Assembly (NCBI GenBank): GCA_035315885.1
Contig: DATFXM010000122.1
Span: forward strand, 1 to 17,165
Reading direction: 5' to 3'
Length of the DNA: 17,165 nucleotides
Source of the DNA: DATFXM01 sp035315885
GTDB lineage: Bacteria > Acidobacteriota > Blastocatellia > UBA7656
Part shown: positions 8,578 through 14,992 of the stretch, one piece after another
Layout: each line of letters starts with the position of its first letter
Position numbering within the stretch: the first letter of the stretch is position 1
Notes under the pieces: generated by a model
Seen by the model: only the letters and a program-made list of their open reading frames with translations
Database searches by the model: none
Told to the model about the DNA's origin: nothing
Position numbers and translations under genes: made by a program

Positions 8578-9123
8578 TTAGGTGGCTAACTGCCTTGCTG
8601 TTGCCTCGGCCAGTCGTTGCTGGTCATCCGCTGTCAAAACCTTATCGGTAACTGCAGCGGTGGTCTGGACAACCAGCCGGCCCACTTCCCGCTTGAGTTC
8701 GGTAAGCATACGAGCGTGATCCTGCTCAGCGGCTTCGTGAGCCTTGCTAATGATCTGTTCGGCCGCAGCGGTCGCCTTCTGGCCTTCCTGCTGTTGCAGG
8801 CGGGCAGCCGCCCCGCGAGCCTCCTCGATGAACTGGTCTGCCTGAGCACCTGCCTGTGCCATCACTTCCTGGCGTTGAGTCTCGGTTCGGGCCAACTCGG
8901 CTTTAGTTTTTTCGGAGTTGGCCAATCCTTCAGCGATGAGTCGTCGCCTTTCCTCCAACATCTTGAGGATGGGTCGATAGGCAAACCGGTATAGAAGCGC
9001 ACAAACGATGCAGAAGCTGATTATCTGGGAAATGAGATGAGACCAGTCCACGCCGAAAGTTCTGGCAATCTGTTCGATCTGTCCGCCACTCTGCGCTTCT
9101 ATCAGTAGAGCAATTGGATTCAT
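8578..9123 (-). CDS. atpF: ATP synthase F0 b subunit
   Basis: Subunit b forms the peripheral stalk. From the ATG at 9123 the protein has 181 residues. After a short N-terminus comes one hydrophobic membrane helix at about 26-45 (LISQIISFCIVCALLYRFAY). A long charged, Ala/Glu/Gln-rich helix follows (ILKMLEERRRLIAEGLANSE onward), as expected for the stalk. The C-terminus VLTADDQQRLAEATARQLA is typical of the delta-contacting end. A GTG at 9135 could add four residues; neither start has a strong ribosome site, so the exact start is uncertain. Only one b gene is seen, with no b' copy. It lies 54 bp after atpE and 28 bp before atpH. Confidence 0.93.
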   Translation of the reverse strand: MNPIALLIEAQSGGQIEQIARTFGVDWSHLISQIISFCIVCALLYRFAYRPILKMLEERRRLIAEGLANSEKTKAELARTETQRQEVMAQAGAQADQFIEEARGAAARLQQQEGQKATAAAEQIISKAHEAAEQDHARMLTELKREVGRLVVQTTAAVTDKVLTADDQQRLAEATARQLAT

Positions 9124-9177
9124 AATCACACTCACAAAAAGTTGGGGCGCCGGGCCGCCAGGGCTGCGCCCTTTGAC

Positions 9178-9366
9178 CTATTTCACAAGGAACAACGCGT
9201 AAAACACGATTGCCTCCGCAAAAGCTATGGCAAGGATGGCCTGGACCAGAACCTTGGTGGATGCCTCGGGATTCCGCCCGACTGCCTCACAGGCCTTCCA
9301 GCCGATCAAGCCCACGGCAAGAGCTGCCCCAAACGCCGCCAGACCCACATGCAAACTTCCGTTCAT
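9178..9366 (-). CDS. atpE: ATP synthase F0 c subunit, short form
   Basis: Subunit c forms the ion-carrying ring. With the start at 9366, chosen because of an excellent ribosome site, the product is only 62 aa, against about 70-85 usually. Two membrane helices flank the polar loop GRNPEA (RNP at 31-33). The ion-binding carboxylate is E51 in AIAFAEAIVFY. There is no Gln in helix 1 at the sodium-ligand position and Ala, not Ser or Thr, follows E51, so the ring is probably proton-specific. The glycine-rich packing stretch of helix 1 reads GAALAVGLIGWK: an Ala replaces one usual Gly and a Trp follows the last Gly. Helix 2 ends about six residues earlier than common forms. It ends in TAG. Confidence 0.93.
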   Translation of the reverse strand: MNGSLHVGLAAFGAALAVGLIGWKACEAVGRNPEASTKVLVQAILAIAFAEAIVFYALFLVK

Positions 9367-9372
9367 GGATTT

Positions 9373-9383
9373 GCTCCTCCTTT
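9373..9383 (-). promoter_or_regulatory. Strong ribosome-binding site of atpE
   Basis: AAAGGAGGAGC on the minus strand is the best Shine-Dalgarno match in the operon, a few bases before the ATG at 9366. It rules out the longer in-frame start at 9402 and fits the high copy number needed for the c-ring. Confidence 0.8.
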
Positions 9384-9423
9384 CTCGCCGGCCCCCGAGC
9401 ACGGTCGACCGACAAAAGTCATT

Positions 9424-10416
9424 TCAACTGTGCGCGGCCTCTGGGCCCTCCGGCTCCTGCTGGCAAAGCAGCAACGTGAAGACAGCGGTCAACAACATAA
9501 AGACCAGCGCTTGAACGATACCTACAAGCAACTCTAAGAAATAAAAAGGAATCGGTATAAGCCAGCTTAAACTGGGGACCATATTGGACATGGTTTCCAA
9601 CATATTCTCACCGGCAAAGACATTGCCGTAGAGACGAAAACTCAGAGAGATGGGCCGGAACAAAATAGAAATGATTTCCAGACAACCGGCCGCGAAGAAC
9701 ACCACAACCATCAGCACCTTTAACGGCCCAGTTGTTTCGCCCTTAGGTGCGAACAGTTCCTTTAGAAATCCGAGCGGACCGATCTCCCGAAGTCCCCAAA
9801 CGATCCAGCAAGCGAAAAAGACAAGGGCCATCGCCATGGTCATGTTGACGTCGGCATTGGCGCCGCGGAACCAGGGTTCATCAATCTTGAAACCATGAGA
9901 GGTCTGGTGCCCCCACCCAAACGTTCCTACGCCGGGAATAAGACCCACCCAATTGGCGGACAGAATGAAAATAAAAATCGTTGCAAAGAACCAAAACGTC
10001 CTCTTCACCAACTGAGGGCCGAGGATTCCTTCCAGAAAGCCGTATAGACTCTCAACGATCCATTCCAGGAAATTTTGTGCTCCATCCGGGACCTGCTTCA
10101 TTTTCCGCGTTGCGATTTGAGCAAAAATGATAAGGCCCAGGGCCACGACCCAACTGACGACCATAGAGTTGCTGATCGGGAAGCCGAAGATACGTCCGAT
10201 CTCAACAGCCTGTTGTGACAGGCCGTGTTCTTCTTCCTCAGGTTTCGCCGTTGGTCCGCTCGTTTCGGCAGCTCCGTTCGTAGTTGAAGCAGCATCGGAC
10301 TTGGCGCCCGTGGCGAACGTAGAGCCTGCGCTGAGACCAAGGAACGCGACGACAATGAGCAGCGTGACCCATCGAGTCTTCAGCTTGATTAAAATTCGTC
10401 GAAGATGTTTCTTCAT
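9424..10416 (-). CDS. atpB: ATP synthase F0 a subunit with N-terminal extension
   Basis: Subunit a forms the proton half-channels next to the c-ring. The ATG at 10416 (330 aa) follows GAAGGG at eight bases; upstream in-frame starts at 10443 and 10515 lack one and the latter lies inside ackA. The membrane core holds LSANWVGLIPG at 152-162, and NADVNMTMAMAL at 187-198. The essential arginine is R261 in SLSFRLYGNVFAGE. The last helices at 284-317 carry the conserved ELLVGIVQALVF. Before the core is an unusual extension. Residues 1-36 look like a signal peptide or extra membrane helix (basic KKHLRRILIKLKTR, then hydrophobic, then an Ala/Gly end), and 37-63 are Ala/Thr/Glu-rich. Similar extensions occur in some non-proteobacterial lineages. 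It is 35 bp downstream of ackA. Confidence 0.95.
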   Translation of the reverse strand: MKKHLRRILIKLKTRWVTLLIVVAFLGLSAGSTFATGAKSDAASTTNGAAETSGPTAKPEEEEHGLSQQAVEIGRIFGFPISNSMVVSWVVALGLIIFAQIATRKMKQVPDGAQNFLEWIVESLYGFLEGILGPQLVKRTFWFFATIFIFILSANWVGLIPGVGTFGWGHQTSHGFKIDEPWFRGANADVNMTMAMALVFFACWIVWGLREIGPLGFLKELFAPKGETTGPLKVLMVVVFFAAGCLEIISILFRPISLSFRLYGNVFAGENMLETMSNMVPSLSWLIPIPFYFLELLVGIVQALVFMLLTAVFTLLLCQQEPEGPEAAHS

Positions 10417-10451
10417 CTCTAACCCTTCAGCATGAGTCGCCATGAATAAAC

Positions 10452-11630
10452 TCAATTGATCAGCTGGCGCGTGTGCCGGGCGATCATCAACTCCTCGTTG
10501 GTCGGAATGCACCACGCCGCAACTCGAGCTCCGGGTGTGCTGATGCGAGGGCCACCCGCAGCGTTCGCGATCGGATCGAGCTCCACGCCCAGCCAGGCCG
10601 CATCACGACAGACCTGTTCGCGGATGGCGGCAGCGTTTTCGCCAATGCCGCCGGTGAATACAATCGCATCCAGTCCTTTGAGCGCCGCTACAAGCGAACC
10701 GATCTCGCGTTGAATTCGATAGCAATAGAGGTCAATCGCTAGCTTCGCACGTGGATCGCTCGAGGCCAGGAGCGTACGCATGTCGCTGGAGATGCCGGAC
10801 ACGCCTAACAATCCCGATTGGTTGTAGAGGAGTTTCTCGATTGCCCGCGCGTCCATTGCGTGATTTTCCATGAGATGCAGGATTACTCCCGGATCGAGAG
10901 AACCCGAGCGTGTGCCCATTGGTATTCCTTCGACGGCGGTGAAGCCCATTGTGCTTGTGACGCTGCGGCTGTTTTCAAGGGCGCACATGCTCGCGCCGTT
11001 GCCGAGGTGCAGTACAACTGTTTTGCCTGACGCAGCTTTCGCATCAAAGTTGGGGAGCACTGAGGAGATGTACTCATATGACAAGCCGTGGAACCCGTAG
11101 CGTCGCACGCCCGCATCGTGTAACTCTTTGGGTATTGCGAAGCGCTGCGCGAGATCCGGATTGGTAGTATGGAAAGAGGTATCGAAGCACGCGACCTGCG
11201 GCAGTTCTGGCGCTCGATTGAGAAGACGCTGGATCGGTGCGAGGTTGTGAGGCTGATGCAGCGGAGCGAGTGGAATCAACCTATCGATCGCCGCCGCCAC
11301 GCTCGCATTGACTAGCACTGGTCCCTTGAAGTCGATCCCGCCATGCACGACTCGATGTCCAACGCCTGTGAGATGGTCATGCGCGAGCTCGGAGCGCAGA
11401 AAGGAGACCAGGTAATCGAGCGCGCCATCGTGTCCGAGCTTCTTGCCCTCGTCCCAGGACTTCTCCGATGTCAACGAGCCGTCCTGTCTTTTCACGATGA
11501 AATGAGGGTTGGTGTAGATCTCCTCAACCTGGCCGTGCAGTTCAAGCTCGAGGTCACCGCTGCGGGTGACAAAGAGGGAGAACTTTATGCTTGATGAGCC
11601 GGCGTTCACGACAGCAATTGCGTCAGCCAT
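10452..11630 (-). CDS. ackA: Acetate kinase
   Basis: Acetate kinase interconverts acetyl phosphate plus ADP and acetate plus ATP in the cytoplasm. The 392-aa product has the N-terminal signature VVNAGSSSIKFSLF at 7-20, VGHRVVHGG at about 96-104, and ACFDTSFH. RYGFHGLSYEYI, LHLGNGASMCAL, and MGFTAVEGIPMGTRSGSLDPG, whose core is the nucleotide and acetate binding region, follow; VFTGGIGENA lies near the end. Length is normal for the family. AAGGGG precedes the ATG at 11630. It is the first gene of the minus-strand block and is separated from atpB by 35 bp, so the two are probably on one transcript. With gnd and tal-pgi downstream, acetyl phosphate might come from a phosphoketolase acting on pentose phosphate; no such gene is in this window. 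Confidence 0.96.
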   Translation of the reverse strand: MADAIAVVNAGSSSIKFSLFVTRSGDLELELHGQVEEIYTNPHFIVKRQDGSLTSEKSWDEGKKLGHDGALDYLVSFLRSELAHDHLTGVGHRVVHGGIDFKGPVLVNASVAAAIDRLIPLAPLHQPHNLAPIQRLLNRAPELPQVACFDTSFHTTNPDLAQRFAIPKELHDAGVRRYGFHGLSYEYISSVLPNFDAKAASGKTVVLHLGNGASMCALENSRSVTSTMGFTAVEGIPMGTRSGSLDPGVILHLMENHAMDARAIEKLLYNQSGLLGVSGISSDMRTLLASSDPRAKLAIDLYCYRIQREIGSLVAALKGLDAIVFTGGIGENAAAIREQVCRDAAWLGVELDPIANAAGGPRISTPGARVAAWCIPTNEELMIARHTRQLIN

Positions 11631-12248
11631 AACGTCCCCTTATGCAACCGCCTTTGACGGGTCTTCTCGCCGAGCCTTGGCGACCAGCGCCGCTGCGCCT
11701 GGATGAGTTTTCGACGGGTTGTATGCGGTGCAGCTGATTATCGAAGGCGTGCACTTATAATTGTTCTGTGTTCGCGTCAAGGTGAGATGAACCAAAAGCG
11801 CCGAACTTCCTCCGTCGTATTCTGTCGAGTTCTAAGAGTTCACGCTGATCACTCGGCTCGACCCAAACCTTCGCGGGCAGTACTGCATTGGCAATCGCGT
11901 TGCCAGAGGGACTGCGAGATGACTGTTACCTGCAAGTGTATGAATTGCGGATTGATACACCGGATCGAAGACTTGGGCTTTCTCTATAGACTTTGAAGCT
12001 ATGATGGCAGCATATAAACAAGTGGCAATATGTTGACTTGAGTGGAAGCTTTTACCCAAGAGCAATATCTATTGTTGATTCGATTGATTCGGAGCAAACA
12101 CCGCTAGGCGCTGTCACCGACGCGACTGCCCTTTCTAAACCGTTGGAGTTTGTTGCTCGATTGGAATAACTTCGATGAGTGGAAAGCAAAAGGAGATGGG
12201 ACAAGCGCTGCCTTTATCGGAGAGCACCCAGGGCACTGGAGAGATTCT
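11631..12248. other. 618-bp spacer between divergent genes
   Basis: This region separates minus-strand ackA from the plus-strand accessory genes. I see no convincing gene. On the minus strand, an open frame of about 58 codons without a good start ends at 11640, nine bases before ackA. Its last part (HPGAAALVAKARREDPSKAV) looks coding-like. On the plus strand a short frame ending near 11996 has a CxCxxCG cluster but no other support. The AT content rises between about 11990 and 12100, as expected for a divergent promoter region. Confidence 0.5.
11754..11780 (-). promoter_or_regulatory. Possible promoter of the ackA-atp operon
   Basis: On the minus strand TTGACG (11775-11780) and TATAAG (11754-11759) each match the sigma-70 consensus at five of six bases. 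The spacer is 15 bp, shorter than ideal. It would give a leader of roughly 115 bases before ackA. This is a pattern match only. Confidence 0.3.
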
Positions 12249-12651
12249 ATGACCGAAGACACAAATCACTTGAAACAACCAAAATCGTCCAAGGTTGTGG
12301 CCGCCGTGCTTTTTCTTCTGTGCGCAATCCCTGGCCTCGTTATCTTCTTGACTTTTTCAACCATGCTATTCGCTGCGTACTATGATCCGGCTCCGAATCT
12401 TCCTGGTCCAATTGTTTCGGCAGCGACTGCTGTGATCGGTGCGTTGCTGATGCTAATCGGAGTGGGGCAATGGAGGAATTGGGCATATTTGTTCGTTTTC
12501 TTCTCCATCCCGATATCGTTATTCATCTGCTTCTTCTTAATAGACCCGAATGCTTCGAGCGGAAAACTGGCACCAGCACTTTTTTGTCGGCTTGGTTGCG
12601 TTTGTAATTTATTATGCGGTTCGGCGATTCTATCGACTAGTCAAAGACTAA
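12249..12651 (+). pseudogene. Small four-helix membrane protein with an apparent +1-base frameshift
   Basis: I do not recognise the family. From the ATG at 12249 (GGAG eight bases upstream) the frame gives three hydrophobic segments: about residues 16-44, 55-73 and 76-97. After residue 105 the frame turns Cys/Ser/Arg-rich and runs on to 12734. Shifting one base at the AAAA run (12563-12566) instead gives WHQHFFVGLVAFVIYYAVRR, a natural fourth helix, then FYRLVKD and a TAA at 12649-12651. Three As instead of four would restore a 133-aa protein. The alternative without a shift is a protein of about 161 aa from the same start with an odd tail. A sequencing error is also possible. No function can be assigned. 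Confidence 0.55.
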
Positions 12652-13013
12652 ATCGGTTTGCTCGCAAAGATTCACCAGTCGCGAGTGAGAAACAGCTAAT
12701 TAAGGTATCGCATGGCTTGATCGCCTTTGATTAGAACAACTTAATTAATGGAAGCTCATCAGACCGGATATGATTGGCCATGGTGACAGCATCTTGTCAG
12801 ATGGTCGTATTTCGTCGCGGATGTCCCACAACTGAGGATCCTGACTAGTAGATTACATTCCGTCGAATTAACGCAAAACTCAAGTACATAGCCGAACCAG
12901 CAACTACCTGTCCACAATGGCCACAGATTTGTACTCGATTGAGCTGCGCCTTCCGCGTGGATGTCCCGAACAGACTTCAGCGGGATCGCTAAAAAGAAAA
13001 TATGGAGTACGCA
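12652..13013. other. 362-bp spacer without recognisable features
   Basis: No credible gene or RNA is seen. GGATGTCCC occurs at about 12819 and 12959 with different flanks, which may be chance. The promoter of the gene at 13014 should lie here, but I cannot point to a clear -35/-10 pair. Confidence 0.4.
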
Positions 13014-13376
13014 ATGAAAAATATTACAAATCGTATAGCTTTGTTCTTGTTACTCGGAGCCATCACCAACGGGGTCGGGCTAGCTAAGTCGGCCAGGAAG
13101 GAAGTGACCTTCATGAAGGCTGTGACGGTCAACGGAACGTTGGTCAAGAGCGGCACCTATGAGGTGGCGTTCGATGATGTAACAAATCAGCTGAGTATCA
13201 TCAAGGGCCGAGACGTCATCGCCACTGCTCAGGCTAGTTTCGAAAAGGTGGAGAGCGATGTTCGCGAATCGTATGAAACTCGTTCCGACCCTGACGACGC
13301 GACCAAGCCGCCCCTTCTAGTAACCATCGCTCTGAAACATGGGGGCCGCGCCACTATCGTAAACAGTGGTGACTGA
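13014..13376 (+). CDS. Small exported protein of unknown function
   Basis: The 120-aa product starts at the ATG at 13014; GGAG seven bases before it also overlaps an upstream in-frame ATG at 13002, which is therefore unlikely. Residues 1-24 form a signal peptide (basic start, LFLLLGAI core, GLA before the likely cut). The mature part holds VTFMKAVTVNGTLVKSGTYE, then VAFDDVTNQLSIIKGRDVIA, and a final beta-like LLVTIALKHGGRATIV. The pattern of beta strands with KSGTYEV and QLSI.KG resembles a small periplasmic family I associate with Acidobacteriota, but I cannot name it. It lies 42 bp before the OmpA-domain gene on the same strand, so the two may be co-transcribed. Confidence 0.75.
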   Translation: MKNITNRIALFLLLGAITNGVGLAKSARKEVTFMKAVTVNGTLVKSGTYEVAFDDVTNQLSIIKGRDVIATAQASFEKVESDVRESYETRSDPDDATKPPLLVTIALKHGGRATIVNSGD

Positions 13377-13418
13377 GAGAGAGAGATACAAAACTAATAA
13401 GAAATAGGAGCTAAATAG

Positions 13419-14402
13419 ATGTACAGCATTCGAATTAAACAGGTGACGATCGGGTTAACTCTTGGCTTGACGCTGGCGACGGCGGTCTTTGCACAAAGCT
13501 CGATCCAACAACAATCACAGCAGACCGGTGCCGTCCCATCGGGACTGAAGCAGAAGGTCAGCGGAGTGATTGTCGATCGGAACGCCGAATCACTCGTGGT
13601 TCGGAATGAGGTCGGGTCGGAGATCAATGTTCTGCTAACAGATAACACCAGAGTGCGACAGCAGAAGAAAAAGATAATTGGTGGCGACGCGCCGCAACTG
13701 ATGAGCGGCCTGTTCATCGACGTCGTGGGCCGAACAAATAATTCTGGGTACCTCGTCGCGGAAAGGATTCGCTTCTCGAAGACGGCGCTAATGGTCGCAA
13801 GCGCCATCGGGGCGCGCGTCGATCGGGTAGAGCGGCGCGTGTCAGCGAACGAGGCGAATGACGAAGAGCAGGCCGTTCTGATCGAGCAGTCGGATGCGAC
13901 TGCTAAAGCTGCCCTACAGGGCTCCCAAACCGCGCAAAGGATTGGTGCAGTAGCCATTCTCGGCATCGGGGCGCTCGCGTCGGAAGTCGAAGAGGTGATT
14001 TCCGGGCTTGACCAGTACGAAGTCACGAAGCGTACCGCGGTCACATTTGCCGCCAGCAGCGCCGTGCTCTCACCCGAGGCGAAGGCAGCGCTCAACGAGA
14101 TCGCGCAGGAAGCCAGTGACAAAGACGGCTACGTGATTGAGGTCGAAGGACACGCTTCGTCCGATGGCGACGTCGATCAGAATCGTCGCTTGAGCCAGCG
14201 ACGAGCTGAAGCGGTCGTTACTTATCTTGTCGAGACGAACCTGATTCCGCCACGGCGCATCGTCGTGCCGGTAGGGGCGGGCTCTGCGAACCCGATCGCC
14301 GATGAGAATTCTCGAGAGGGTCGGGAGCAAAACCGTCGCGTAGAGGTGAAGTTGCTCGTCAATCGAACCCTCGGTTCACCAGATCTCAATGATAGGCAGT
14401 AA
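13419..14402 (+). CDS. OmpA-family envelope protein with central beta-rich domain
   Basis: This 327-aa protein probably anchors to peptidoglycan. A signal peptide covers residues 1-25 (TIGLTLGLTLATAVFA). Residues about 45-125 form a beta-rich region (VSGVIVDRNAESLVVRNEVG and following, then DTRVRQ-like NTRVRQQKKKI and VVGRTNNSGYLVAERIRFSK) that resembles the DUF5666 type of small beta barrel. A helical, Glu/Ala-rich stretch at about 130-180 may be a coiled coil. The C-terminal OmpA domain starts near 205 with VTFAASSAVLSPEAKAAL. It has VEGHASSDGD, the diaminopimelate-binding-type segment NRRLSQRRAEAVV, and REQNRRVEVKLL. AGGAG lies eight bases before the ATG. There is no N-terminal beta-barrel, so this is a soluble periplasmic or lipoprotein-like relative, but no lipobox Cys is seen. 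Confidence 0.88.
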   Translation: MYSIRIKQVTIGLTLGLTLATAVFAQSSIQQQSQQTGAVPSGLKQKVSGVIVDRNAESLVVRNEVGSEINVLLTDNTRVRQQKKKIIGGDAPQLMSGLFIDVVGRTNNSGYLVAERIRFSKTALMVASAIGARVDRVERRVSANEANDEEQAVLIEQSDATAKAALQGSQTAQRIGAVAILGIGALASEVEEVISGLDQYEVTKRTAVTFAASSAVLSPEAKAALNEIAQEASDKDGYVIEVEGHASSDGDVDQNRRLSQRRAEAVVTYLVETNLIPPRRIVVPVGAGSANPIADENSREGREQNRRVEVKLLVNRTLGSPDLNDRQ

Positions 14403-14413
14403 CACAGGCGCAT

Positions 14414-14445
14414 ACCCACCTCGTCAGAGGTGGGTCTTTGATTTT
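14414..14445 (+). terminator. Likely intrinsic terminator of the OmpA-domain gene
   Basis: A perfect 9-bp stem (ACCCACCTC / GAGGTGGGT) with loop GTCA begins 12 bases after the stop and is followed by CTTTGATTTTT. The stem is the first copy of the repeated palindrome downstream, so termination may be a secondary use of the repeat. Confidence 0.6.
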
Positions 14446-14446
14446 T

Positions 14447-14914
14447 AGCCTACAGCAAAGGTGCACCGCGTCCACGTCCTTGCGCATACCCACCTCGTCA
14501 GAGGTGGGTCAGTGATGCTTTAGCCTACTGCAAAGATGCACCACGTCCACGTCTTTGGGCATACCCACCTCGTCAGAGGTGGGACAGTGATGTTGTAGCC
14601 TACTTGAAAGGGCGCTTGAGCCGTTTGTCATACCCACCTCGTCAGAGGTGGGTCAGTGATGCTTTAGCCTACTGCAAACGTGCACCACGTCCACGTCTTT
14701 GCGCATACCCACCTCGTCAGAGGTGGGACCGTGATGTTGTAGCCTACTTGAAAGGGCGCTTGAGCCGTTTTGTCATACCCACCTCGTCAGAGGTGGGTCA
14801 GTGATGCTTTGGCCTACTGCAAAAGGTGCAGCGCCCAGGCCACAACATAAGATCAACCTCTGATGAGGTGGATATGAGCACAGACGTGGACGCGGTGCAC
14901 CTTTGCAGTAGGCT
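14447..14914. repeat. 32-bp inverted repeat bracketing the palindrome array
   Basis: The segment 14447-14478 (AGCCTACAGCAAAGGTGCAC onward) and the segment 14883-14914 are reverse complements with one mismatch in 32. They sit at opposite ends of the array, facing each other. This could be the trace of an inverted duplication of unit 1, or the terminal parts of a small non-autonomous element. Confidence 0.8.
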
Positions 14915-14992
14915 AAAGCATCAAGAACCCACTGACGAGGTGGGTATGAGCACAGACGTCAAGGTGGGTATGAAAATTCTTGAGGAAAGGAT

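Larger units (their letters stand above)
14411..14972. repeat. Palindrome array with two alternating linkers and inverted copies
   Basis: The 20-bp palindrome CCCACCTCGTCAGAGGTGGG occurs exactly six times, beginning at 14415, 14489, 14564, 14633, 14708 and 14778, at a spacing of 69-75 bp. Every linker contains GCCTAC. Linkers of units 1, 2 and 4 continue with a GTGCACC.CGTCCACGTC-like sequence; units 3 and 5 instead carry GGGCGCTTGAGCCGTTT. Units 2+3 (14489-14632) and 4+5 (14633-14777) are almost identical, so a 144-bp block was duplicated. From 14855 the elements are inverted and degraded: stems at 14856-14869 and 14928-14944, a half copy at about 14962-14968, and ATGAGCACAGACGT at both 14874-14887 and 14946-14959. 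It resembles bacterial REP/BIME-type repeats; no transposase is present. Confidence 0.9.

Noticed and set aside
9178..9402. Longer 74-residue c subunit
   Set aside because: The extra residues are charged (MLGGRRERRSKS) and encoded across the strong ribosome site at 9373-9383.
11703..11996. 97-residue plus-strand open frame with a CxCxxCG cluster
   Set aside because: Arg/Ser-rich composition, no ribosome site, and the Cys cluster is too short and lies at the extreme end, so it is not a convincing zinc ribbon.
13374..13386. GA dinucleotide run after the exported-protein gene
   Set aside because: Six GA units are too few to claim a functional microsatellite, and the run is outside the coding frame.
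13394..14122. 242-residue minus-strand open frame
   Set aside because: It is Ser/Thr/Ala-rich and opposite the OmpA-domain gene, which has a signal peptide, a conserved domain and a good ribosome site.
14411..14800. CRISPR array
   Set aside because: The units are palindromes with linkers that are near copies of each other, not unique spacers, and the spacing is 69-75 bp. No cas genes are present.
14604..14804. 66-residue plus-strand open frame inside the array
   Set aside because: It reads through the palindromes, and its peptide repeats only because the DNA repeats. It has no ribosome site or family resemblance.
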